DNA of 16,685 nt from positions 1-16,685 of the forward strand of contig JAAMXP010000656.1 in the NCBI GenBank assembly GCA_019693395.1, written 5' to 3'. The notes beneath the pieces were generated by a model. That model searched no databases. It saw only the letters and a list, made by a program, of their open reading frames with translations, and was not told the origin of the DNA. This stretch comes from Ettlia oleoabundans (lineage: Eukaryota; Chlorophyta; Chlorophyceae; Chlamydomonadales). This document shows positions 9,199 through 16,685 of this stretch, piece by piece (the first letter of the stretch is position 1; each line of letters starts with the position of its first letter). The translations under genes were made by a program, and so were the position numbers.

Positions 9199-11410
9199 TC
9201 ACTCGCGCAGCTCGGAGCCACGGTGGCCCCAGGTGGCCACGAAACGCTCGTGTGCACGGCGGTACTGCTCAGTTGCCTCACTGCCCGCCTCCCTCAAACG
9301 ATTGAGCTCCATCCAGGCTGCCCGCCGTGCCTCATCCTCCGCCCGCAGCGCCTGCTCCTCTGGTGACGCCACCACTGTGCCCACATTTGGCAGCAGCTGT
9401 GACCCAGACTGCACGGTGATACAGATGGGAAAGGAGTCAAGTGTGAGTGAGCAGATGCTCTATGCATGTGGGATGTGGGATAAGGACACGCATGGCAGAT
9501 GCAGCTTGCGTGCCCGCCTGGCTGACGTGCAGGGCCCATGCTGCCTTGTCTGTTACATTTTGTTCGTTTCTGGGGCCTTGTGACTGCAGACAGGCATCGT
9601 GGCAAGCACCCATCGATAGCCCCAGGTCCAGCAGCTTAAAGGAAAGGATGCAAGCAACAGGCTGAATGAAAAAACGCACCTTGACGCTCAGCCTCTTGAA
9701 ATCAATGTTCTCAGGCACGCCCGTCTGGTCACTCCCGCCAGAAGACCTGCAGCAGTGCCACCCATCAAGCCAGGCAGGGGGAAGGGGTGGAGCCACCCAG
9801 CATGCAGCAAGCATGAGCTTAGAAGCCCGCCACTTTCTGTCAGCAGCACCCAAAGGCCCGCTGCCACTTTCCAGTGCCTGCTGCTTGGCCATGACTTCCA
9901 ATAAGCATCGCAGTCAGCCACACACGCCAGACTCCTAGGAACAGCATACTCATACCTTGTTCTGCTCAAAAAGAAGGACATAGAACAGTTTCTCTCACCT
10001 GCCATTAAACAATGACGCAAAGCGTGCCTCTTTCTTCTCAGCCTCCTCCTTCTTTTTTCTCAGCAGCTCCTCTTCCTCAGGGTCCAGCTGCAGGGGCAGG
10101 TGCAGGAAATCGGTGGAATGAGGGTTGACCATCGGAAGGTGTGGTATGGTGTGCATATGACGTACGTGAAAAGAACCCATAGGGCATTGCCCTGGGGAGC
10201 TGGTGCACCCAGGTGCCCTCCAATGCACCTGACGAACATTTAAATCGTCATTGGCAGTTGCTAGTGGAAAACCCGAAGGACGCAGGCAAAGCAGCAGAAG
10301 CAGCAGCGGGAGCTCGAGCAAGCCGGGGGCTATGCGAAAAACGGCCTCGCACGCGTGCCCGGAAAGGAATGGCGGGTGCAACGCCACCTGACTGACTGTT
10401 GCACGCCTGTACACCCCTCAAGCAAACATCCATGAGAATAAAAGCTGGCCAGAGGGCCTTGACCGAAAGGGCACAGCTGTGGTGTAAGAAGACGACCGCA
10501 GAAGCAGCAACGCAAGAGGCATGCGATAATGTGGCAGCGGCAGTGCTGCGCACCTCCTCGCCCACCACCTCCACCTTCACATCCGCCAGGCCATCCAACT
10601 CGGCAGCGGCTTGGGCCGCCGCCTGCGCCGCTGCCTGGGTGCCCACCTCTGGCAGGCTTAGGCCCTCTGGCAGCGCCGATGGCTGGTCATAGAAGCTGGT
10701 CTGCAGTGGGTGGAAAAAGCAAGACGAGAGTTTGGGTGGAGAAGGGAGACAAGGGGTAACTTGAAGGCCATGGTACTGCAGGCGACTTGCTGCAGACAGC
10801 CAGCTGGGTGCTGCCTGGGATGACGCGGTAGTGAACGGGCAGATGAATCGGACTGGTAACAAGTGCTTTCAAACCACCTTCTTGTTCAAGCGATCCAAAA
10901 ACTCGTCGTCAGGGTCTGTGGCCACAGAAATGAGGGCAAGTGTATTGAGGTGTTAGCGCGGTGCAGCAAGCGGGGGCGGGTAGGAGGGGTCACGGTCTCA
11001 AGGCAGCTGCAGCCCCAAAGGTGCCGCGTCGCCAGCTACATCATGGCCGTAGAGTCACAGTCAGCGCATCCCTCAAGCGCCGAAGGGCTAGGGGCCCTGC
11101 CGACAAAATGTTCCGCCAGGGCATAAACCTTCCGTCCGCTTTATTACGCACCGACTTCGCGGTGCTTCGTTCCAAGAAGGTCCAGCAGCTTGCGGGGTTC
11201 GTTTCCCTTGATAACCATCTCGGTAGTCTGGCCGCGGAGGGGAACAGGTGCTAGAGAGTTCCGCTTGCGGGGCTCTGCAGATGATGATCGGAAGAGATGT
11301 CGTTCCGAGCAAAGCGGTCCCCGTCCCAGTGAGGAAGGTCTTGAGCCAAAGGCGGCCGCAATACCGCTGCGCCACGTCACGCCAAATGGCGGCATCAGGT
11401 TCTCCCCCAT
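9199..11410 (-). CDS. Unrecognised charged coiled-coil protein, probably organelle-targeted (6 exons)
   Basis: Exons in transcript order: 11410-11152, 10915-10878, 10700-10554, 10087-9999, 9746-9680, 9408-9199 (TGA). All use GT-AG and all phases agree, giving 269 residues; a second ATG at 11395 would give 264. The N-terminus (MPPFGVTWRSGIAAAFGSRP and on) is rich in Arg, Ser and Ala with few acids, as in mitochondrial or plastid presequences. The body starts EMVIKGNEPRKLLDLLG, continues with an acidic turn (REVDPDDEFLDRLNKK), an Ala/Gln segment (AAAQAAAQAAAEL), a charged coiled coil (EEEELLRKKKEEAEKKEARF), and ends with a second charged helix containing MELNRLREAG. No transmembrane helix or catalytic motif was seen, and I do not recognise the family. 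A scaffold or ribosome-associated organelle protein would be pure inference. Confidence 0.72.
10088..10553 (-). other. Intron, 466 bp, in the coiled-coil gene
   Basis: It lies between two phase-0 exons, donor GAG|GTGCGC and acceptor CCCCTGCAG. A CAG/GCA-rich + strand patch near 10286-10320 creates open frames in several phases, but none has flanking splice sites of the right phase. I see no further exon here. Confidence 0.55.
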
Positions 11411-11799
11411 TACTCGGGAATGCTATAGTGATATATTGTCGCCCGGTTCAACCATGTCAAGTTCAGCAAGAAAAAGACGGTTACCGCACAAGTAGTGCCC
11501 ACTCAGCACGCAAGTGGCGGTTGCTTCCGACTTGGGTGTATCCAGGTGCACCAGCATCCAGAGCTATCTTTCACACGATAGGTTCATACAAAAAGGAATG
11601 CAGAAACGAATGGGTAACACCGACAGCCGGTCAGGAGCAAGCATCATACAGAGCAAGAAGGAAACTACATCGAAGCGGTTTGGCAGCAGCCGGCTGCAAC
11701 AGCTTGGAAGCTCGGCGGCGAGCACGAAAGGCTGCATTGTTGCGTCTCCCAGCGAGGCTCAACCCCCTTTCCAAGAGAGCGTAGAGCTGCACTTTGGCC
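11411..11799. other. Intergenic region between two - strand genes
   Basis: About 390 bp between the stop of the Hint gene and the start of the coiled-coil gene. On the - strand an AT-rich stretch (ACAATATATCACTATAG, about 11423-11439) lies just upstream of the ATG at 11410 and could act as a core promoter. A 178-codon + strand frame (11248-11784) crosses this region and the first exon of the - strand gene, but looks like chance. No TGTAA was found here for the Hint gene. Confidence 0.55.
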
Positions 11800-13751
11800 T
11801 CAGAGGGAGGGTGCCCCCGCCGCCGCCATTGCAGCAAAGCTGAGCGAGGCATCGGGAGTGCCGTGCGCCCATGCAGACGCGCCACGAACAGCCGCCTCAA
11901 CCAGGCTGGGTGGCAGCACAGCGCAGGCAAGGCGCAGAGCACCCGTCATGCCTCGCTGGAAAGCTGCGCTCGCTAGCATGGGTGGCACAACGCTCGTGAG
12001 CTCCGAAGCCACCACTCCATCCACCACAAGGGCGCCTGCAGGGTTCACAGGCAGGAAGGGAGGGAGAGGCAAGAGATGGGTGCTCGAATTCGTTTATTTG
12101 CACTGTGAGAAGGCCTGGCTGACAAGGCTGGGAAGCTGTGCTTGCTATAGCGGTGGAAGAGCAGAGGCTGACCAACCAGCGTGCAGTAGCCAGGAGACAT
12201 TCAGGCCTCGGCAAGCGCCCAGCCAGCCTTCACCCCATGGCGAGAAGCAATGGTCACTCCAAATGCCTGCAGTTACCCACCCGTCAGTGTGTGTGGCATG
12301 TAGACGCCGTCAGAAAGCAGCCGTTCCACAGCTGTCACTCTTGCCAGGATAGGCCGCTGGCTGCTGCCTGCTGCTGCTCCTGGCGTCGCCACGGGCACAA
12401 AGTCACCCACCTCAAGCTGCACCAACCAAGAGGTGACCTCAAGTGGCAGTCAGACAGATAGACACAGGTAAGACAATATAACAGCAGGACAGAATAAAGC
12501 ATTGGGAAAGATTTGAGTGTTGTTCAATTATAGACGAAGGAAACAGGCAGTAATGCATGGGGGCAGCTGGATCATCCCGCTGGCATGCTGCTAGTTGTCT
12601 TGCCTGAGTGGGCAGCACATACGGCCAAGCTGCGGGCGTGTTGAGGGCCCCCTGCGCTGCGACGGCCGCTCCTGCTTTCCAGGCGAACAGGTAGTGGCCG
12701 GGTGTTGCTGCAGCAGGAGAGCACAACAGCACAGGGTGGTAATATGCACAAGTGAGGCACCGCAGATTGTGTGCTAGTGTGTTTGATGATGTTTGACGAT
12801 GCACCAGCAGCCTGACAGACCACAATTACAAATTGCTATGTATGAGGCTCAAAGGTGGTGGGCTTGGAGATGGACGGGCCACTAGAATCACATACAGCCA
12901 CAGCCAACAGTAGGGGTACAGTGCTGCCGGCAGGTGGCCACAAGCCTAGCAGCTGCTCGCTTGGCAGGCCATACTACCCAGGCTTGCTTGCATTGCTCAT
13001 GCAGTCAGCAGCGCAGCCAGCAGACATAGTACCCTAACCCAGTCCAGCCCAGCCCAGGCCAGCGCGGCCCACTTCAACCAAACTGCGGGGAAGCATAAGT
13101 AAGCGCTAAGAGCAGCTCGCTTCCCACGAAGCCCACCTGTGATGTTCATGCCGGCGTTGGTGTGAATGCGCAGGAAGGCAGCGCGCTCAGCAGGCCTTCG
13201 TGAGCTGAACATGACGACTGGGCTGTACTGCAGACGACCGTCAGAGCCCACAGCCAAAACTGAGTCGCCTAGGGCCAGCTCAGCGAGCGACTTGGTAGCG
13301 CCGCCCTTGAGGGTTACGGTGGAGGTTCCCGCGAAGCAGGACACGAGGCCTGCGCTTTCGCAGGTGCAGGAGATGCGCTCCGTCGCGGGATCGCAGTCGA
13401 CTTTCAGGATCCCTGCAAGCGTCCGTCACAGGCAGGCAGGTCAGTGCATGGCAGCGAGGGGCTGACCAGGGCGGCAATGGCGGCGGCAGCTGGAGGCCAA
13501 GGGAGAGCAGCGGCCGAGCACTACGGCGCGCAGGGTGCCCAATTGGTCCGACTGACTGCTCCTATGGTTCACGGTTCCTGCTGGGCAATGGCAGGGGGCC
13601 ACGGCCGGCAAGACGCGCCTTGACATGACACCTTCTCGCACTGCTCCTCTGCCGCGCTGCAGTCAAATTGGTGCAGTCGACGCCCTGAGGCTGCTGTGCA
13701 GAAAAGGCAGACTAGGAGGATAACTTCCCTCCTCCCAACTGCCGGCGCCAT
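11800..13751 (-). CDS. Secreted Hint (hedgehog/intein-type) domain protein (5 exons)
   Basis: Exons in transcript order: 13751-13619, 13412-13137, 12707-12604, 12416-12281, 12035-11800 (TGA); 885 bases, 294 residues, phases consistent. A signal peptide (MAPAVGRREVILLVCLFCTA) is followed by a short Cys-rich part with the cysteines of EEQCEKVSC and DCDPATERISCTC, then the Hint domain from Cys70 (SCFAGTSTVTLKGG). Hint blocks seen: SLAELALGDSVLAV; TPGHYLFAW, giving the T-x-x-H pair (Thr138, His141); LEVGDFVPV; and ALVVDGVVAS near residue 218. Hedgehog-type Hint domains cleave themselves from the preceding part by an N-to-S acyl shift at the first Cys (family knowledge). After the domain comes a hydrophobic tail of about 65 residues, comparable in position to a sterol-recognition region. 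Introns 1 and 3 appear to use GC donors; the first junction is the least certain. Confidence 0.8.
12708..13136 (-). other. Intron, 429 bp, in the Hint gene
   Basis: Donor ACAG|GTGGGC, acceptor CTGCTGCAG. It separates the strand ending NAGMNIT from TPGHYLFAW, so it interrupts the Hint domain just before the catalytic Thr-x-x-His. It contains a short GTTTGATGAT / GTTTGACGAT direct repeat near 12780 and a CCAGCCCAGCCC-like run near 13042, but no coding sense. Confidence 0.65.
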
Positions 13752-13992
13752 CTGTGAGATGTGAAAGGCGTAGTGGTGCTTCACGCACAAGGCGTCAAAA
13801 TTAACAGCTTAACCGCTTGCTATATTTGTAGCGGTTGCAAGAAGCCAAGCCGCGGCAAGGCATGACAGCAGGGCACTCGAGGTCGGAGCCCTCACCCGTA
13901 AAAGCTGTTTAGCCCCATCTGAGACGCTGTGAACCGTATCATCCTTTGCAGCGTGCTAAAGGTGTGGGTTTGGGTTTCTCCACCGCCGCACT
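13752..13992. promoter_or_regulatory. Divergent (bidirectional) promoter region
   Basis: This 241-bp interval separates the ATG of the Hint gene (leftward) from the ATG of the GIY-YIG gene (rightward), so both promoters and 5' UTRs must fit here unless there are undetected upstream exons. Its most distinct element is the inverted repeat AACCGCT (13811-13817) / AGCGGTT (13830-13836) around TGCTATATTTGT. The TATATTT core lies 70 bases from the Hint ATG and could serve as its TATA box in reverse. A possible acceptor (CCTTTGCAG, 13943-13951) might mark an upstream non-coding exon of the GIY-YIG gene. Confidence 0.55.
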
Positions 13993-16612
13993 ATGGGCTA
14001 TCACCTCACCGCCGCTTTCGTAGACATAACTGGCACCGCCACAAGACAGGCATTTCGCCCGTGGACCCACCAAGCCTCCCCGCGCCGGGCACAGCCGCCC
14101 GCCGGCGGGCGACGCGCGCAGGGTGCACGCGCGGCTGCTGGCGGCGTGCCGACGTCTGGGGCCCCCGTAACGGACCAGGCTGTGCCTGAGGGCCACCAGG
14201 GCCTGCATGGCTTCCTCTATGGAGAGGGTGGTGCGGAGGCCCACGACAGCGGGGGCTCCTACTCATTCCGAGAGGTGCGGAGTGCTGCGGCGGCACCACT
14301 GGAAGCTTTATCCCTGGTTTTGCCCACAAGTTGTGGTTGTGCTTCAGCCCTGCCTGCCCCCCAGCCTTCAGTCTCTAGTCTTGCTGCCTGATACCTGGCA
14401 TGTTCTGTTAGCTCTGGGTTGGATTCATGTGTCCAGCCCCGCTTAAGTAGTTGCGGAAGCGCCAACCATAGCGCAGCGCCAAAAGCGCCAACGACTACCC
14501 ACGCTAACAAGTGCCTGCCCACTTACCCACTCTTCACAAACGTTTTGCCCATCTCTTTGCTGCTAACCCTTCCTCCTAATCCCACGCAACCGATTACACC
14601 GTTTCCCACTTCAGGGCGAGGATGATGGCAGTACGCTGTTGCCGGTTGGGCGGTACGTTTCGTCCCGTGAGGGCGAGAGGCCAGTGGGCGTCTACGCGCT
14701 GTATGATGCACACCGGATTCTGCAGTACGTGGGATACTCCCGTAACATGGTACTGGCAGTGAAGGTGCGTGGAAGGTATAGACTTGGGGGTCAGTACCAA
14801 GGTTCATCAGCACAAGGGCAGGCCATTGGCAGCGTTGCCACATGACAAGCCGCGGCCGGCTGGGGTGCCCGAGAGGGTCTGCCTGCAGCGGGCACGCCGG
14901 CAGCGCACTGTACTCACCTGCATCTCCACCTAGCCTGCCTGATAGGCGGCAGCCAGTTGCTGGAGAGCCGTACAGGAGCTACCCGCAGCATGCGCCCAGC
15001 GTGGCACGGGCTTTAAGCCGCTGCATCCCTATTTGTTGAACCTTTATATGCCTGCTCAGACGCTTGCTTGTTTTGCCTCGGTTGTTGGCTGCCAACCCTT
15101 GGCCTGCCTTGGCTGGCTGCCGCTCACCCTTCTCCCTCCCTCGGCGGGCGGCTGTGGGCCCTTCCCCCGCCTCCACATGCAGGCCCACCTTGCGCGTGTG
15201 GGAGAGGAGCGCTGCGCCTGGGTGCGTGCCATGGTGTTTGCCAACCGAGCGATGCAGACACGCGCCGCTCTGCAGCAGGAGGCTGACAACTGGCTGTCTG
15301 AGGCGGGAACGCTGCCGCCAGGTGGGCTCAGCGTGGCACAGCATGGCACAGCACAGCATGGGCAGCATGGCGCAGCGCAGCATAGCACACCATGTCCGCC
15401 GCATGTTGGCGCAGGGTACTGCACCAGCGTGGCGATTATTCTGGCGCGGTTCAGCCATACGCAGCACGAGAGGGAGCTGTTTGTTCTGCCAAGGCTGGGG
15501 CCCGTCTGCCTCCCTGCCTCTCTGCCTCTGCCTCCCTGCCTCCCTGCCTCTCAGTCTTTCTGCCTCTCTGCCTCCCTGCCCGGCTGCCTTTCTGCCTCCC
15601 TGCCCGTCTGCCTCCCTGCCCGTCTGCCTCTCTGTCTTTCTGCCTCCCTGCCCGTCTGCCTCCCTGCCTCCCTGCTCTGTCCAAACAGCAGGACGCCGCA
15701 GGAAGTGGGCTATTGTGGCAATGGCATCGCACCCTGCCAGACTTGTTCCCCCGTCCTTTCCCCATGCATAACCTTACAGCAAGTCCCTAGCCTTTACTGC
15801 CCACTCTGACGCCAGGCCGCTGCTTTCTCCCCGCCTGCCTGCCCCTGACCTTCTCCTCCTTCTTCCGACTGCCTGCCGCTGTCCTTATGCTCTCTCTTCA
15901 GACTGCCTGCCCCTGTCCTTATCCTGGCTGCAGGCAATGGGGCAGAGCAGGAGCTGTGGGAGGGTGCACGTGGCGACGGCGGCAACGGCAGCGGGCCCAG
16001 CGTGGACCCCGCGCTCATGAGCGCTGCTGAGCTGGCAAGTTACGAGGAGCGCAAGCTCAAGATGCGTAAGGTGAGGGAGTGGGCGATGGGGGAGGGTGGG
16101 GGGCAGGAGAGGAGGTGCATGGAGACGTGAATAGGGAATTGGAGGCGGAGGGCATTGAGATGTGGCTGGTAGACAGGCAGGTAGTGAAAAAGATGCAGGC
16201 TAGACCTGCGCCAGGCTGCCTCTTTTCTTTCTGGTATCTGACTTTTTGAGTGCATGTGCTCGGGTAGGCGGCTGCAGCTACTCCGTGCGCTTTAAATTTA
16301 GAGCGCTGCATTGCCTGCAGCTGCAACTGCCCAATTCCTGCCTCCCTCTCTTTCTGCCTTTGTAAAGCGCACGCCGTGGGGGAGAACCTGCTGTAAATAT
16401 AAAACACACACGCGTAGCACGCGCGCGTGCACACCCACCCACCCGCATCATTTCCCTCTTTTTGCTTGAAAGCGCAGGCCATGGGGGAGAACTTGCACGA
16501 TGCAGTGGCGGGTGAGGCGGAAGATTCACGGCTGCGCCGCCTGAAGCTCATTGCAGCCGTGCAGGGCGACAACTGGTCTGAAGTGATTCAGGAGCAAACG
16601 GCGGAATCTGTG
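13993..16612 (+). CDS. GIY-YIG domain protein, probably plastid-targeted (3' partial, 5 exons seen)
   Basis: Exons 13993-14274, 14615-14764, 15183-15321, 15934-16070 and 16478-16612 join in phase to 281 residues; the gene continues past the window. ATG 13993 is the first in-frame ATG after a stop at 13957. Residues 1-75 are rich in Arg, Ala and Gly with almost no acids, like a plastid transit peptide. The GIY-YIG core follows: GVYALYD (GVY 119-121), ILQYVGYSRNM (YVG 132-134, conserved Arg 137), then AHLARVGEE and a helix ending WLSEAGTLPPGN. That order resembles the N-terminal GIY-YIG domain of plant chloroplast glutaredoxin S16 and related plastid proteins (from memory). The last exons (YEERKLKMRKAMGENLHD, then EAEDSRLRRLKLIAAVQ) form a charged helical region, and no glutaredoxin domain is visible yet. 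Nuclease activity is possible but not shown, since the usual catalytic Glu cannot be placed with confidence. Confidence 0.75.
14275..14614 (+). other. Intron 1 of the GIY-YIG gene, 340 bp
   Basis: Donor GAG|GTGCGG and acceptor CCCACTTCAG, phase 0. The second half is C/T-rich. Nothing else was seen in it. Confidence 0.65.
14765..15182 (+). other. Intron 2 of the GIY-YIG gene, 418 bp
   Basis: Donor AAG|GTGCGT and acceptor CCACATGCAG, phase 0. It separates the YVG-SRN strand/helix from the AHLARVG helix. No repeat or coding sense was found. Confidence 0.65.
15330..15390. repeat. GGCACAGCATG-type short tandem repeat
   Basis: Units close to GGCACAGCATG recur with variation (GCACAGCATGG, GCACAGCACAGCATGG, GCAGCATGGCGCAGCGCAGCATAGCAC). 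It lies wholly within intron 3 of the GIY-YIG gene, directly after its donor. Probably a slippage-derived minisatellite. Confidence 0.75.
15506..15680. repeat. CTGCCTCC pyrimidine minisatellite
   Basis: An 8-base unit, CTGCCTCC, with variants CTGCCTCT, CTGCCCGT and CTGTCTTT, is repeated about 20 times. The + strand is nearly pure pyrimidine apart from one G per unit, so the other strand is purine-rich. The variants form a higher-order pattern: CCCGTCTGCCTCC occurs three times. It is intronic in the GIY-YIG gene. Confidence 0.85.
16071..16477 (+). other. Intron 4 of the GIY-YIG gene, 407 bp
   Basis: Donor AAG|GTGAGG and acceptor AAGCGCAG, phase 0. It is G-rich at the start (GGAGGGTGGGGGGC and similar), has the decayed exon copy in its second half, and a CA/CG-rich run (ACACACACGCG, then CGCGCGCGTGCACACCCACCC) just before the acceptor tract. 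Confidence 0.7.
16343..16390 (+). pseudogene. Decayed copy of the start of the following exon
   Basis: This intronic stretch closely matches 16453-16495, the end of the intron and start of exon 5. Both carry TCCCTCT, a T-rich tract, AAGCGCA, then GCC(G/A)TGGGGGAGAAC(C/T)TG. In this copy the acceptor AG is AC (GCGCAC instead of GCGCAG) and the frame stops soon after (AVGENLL then TAA), whereas the real exon reads AMGENLHDAV. It appears to be a partial local duplication that is no longer spliced. Confidence 0.7.
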
Positions 16613-16685
16613 GTGAGCTTGATGGACTGCATTGGGGACGGGGTGTGTGGGTGTGTGTTCGGTGGGTGGGTGGTGGGTGTGTTTG

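Larger units (their letters stand above)
15322..15933 (+). other. Intron 3 of the GIY-YIG gene, 612 bp, repeat-rich
   Basis: Donor CCAG|GTGGGC (phase 1) and acceptor GGCTGCAG. It opens with GCACAGCATG-like repeats (15330-15390), then a long pyrimidine minisatellite (15506-15680) and a further C/T-rich run to the acceptor. The open frames of 130-258 codons over this interval on the + strand come from the stop-free repeat. Confidence 0.7.

Noticed and set aside
11248..11784. 178-codon + strand open frame
   Set aside because: Antisense to the first exon of the coiled-coil gene and intergenic; no domain, no splice context and no upstream promoter sign.
15506..15680. CRISPR-like array
   Set aside because: The units are contiguous, 8 bases long and have no spacers; it is a eukaryotic minisatellite within an intron.
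15033..15809. 258- and 235-codon + strand open frames
   Set aside because: They run through the pyrimidine minisatellite, which lacks stops in all frames; composition is repetitive Leu/Pro/Ser/Cys.

Overview
This window is eukaryotic nuclear DNA, most likely from a green alga (Chlorophyta). It is GC-rich and carries intron-dense genes with GT-AG introns of roughly 130-610 bp and exons as short as 46 bp. The proteins include extensin/pherophorin-like Ser-Pro-rich linkers, a Hint (hedgehog/intein-type) protein and a plastid-type GIY-YIG protein. A TGTAA element, the green-algal polyadenylation signal, lies downstream of one gene. I see no operons, bacterial mobile elements, CRISPR arrays, rRNA or tRNA. 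All exon models come from matching splice sites, reading phase and protein sense by eye; there are no transcript data.

Region 1 (left edge to 8346, + strand) is one large gene, cut at its 5' end. I assembled 19 in-phase exons giving 1271 residues: a Cys-containing extracellular segment, two hydroxyproline-rich-type Pro linkers, a beta/gamma-crystallin domain (likely Ca2+-binding), a Gln/Arg-rich segment, then a polytopic membrane region of about 7-8 helices resembling the fungal/algal TRP-like (Pkd2/Flc) channel family. The likely picture is a plasma-membrane channel or sensor whose outer part is embedded in the cell wall.

Region 2 (8347-9198) is non-coding and holds a long imperfect hairpin at 8866-8915. 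Region 3 (11410 to 9199, - strand) is a six-exon gene for an unrecognised, probably organelle-targeted, charged coiled-coil protein of 264-269 residues. It converges on the gene of region 1.

Region 4 (13751 to 11800, - strand) is a five-exon gene for a secreted 294-residue Hint protein with a short Cys-rich N-terminal part. Region 5 (13993 to the right edge, + strand) is a divergent gene, cut at its 3' end, for a GIY-YIG domain protein with a transit-peptide-like N-terminus. The two share a 241-bp intergenic region containing a 7-bp inverted repeat around an AT-rich, TATA-like core.

The most notable items are the Pro-linker/crystallin/TRP-like fusion, the Hint protein, apparent GC-AG introns in two genes, a decayed partial exon copy inside the last complete intron of the GIY-YIG gene, and a pair of related intronic segments in the large gene.
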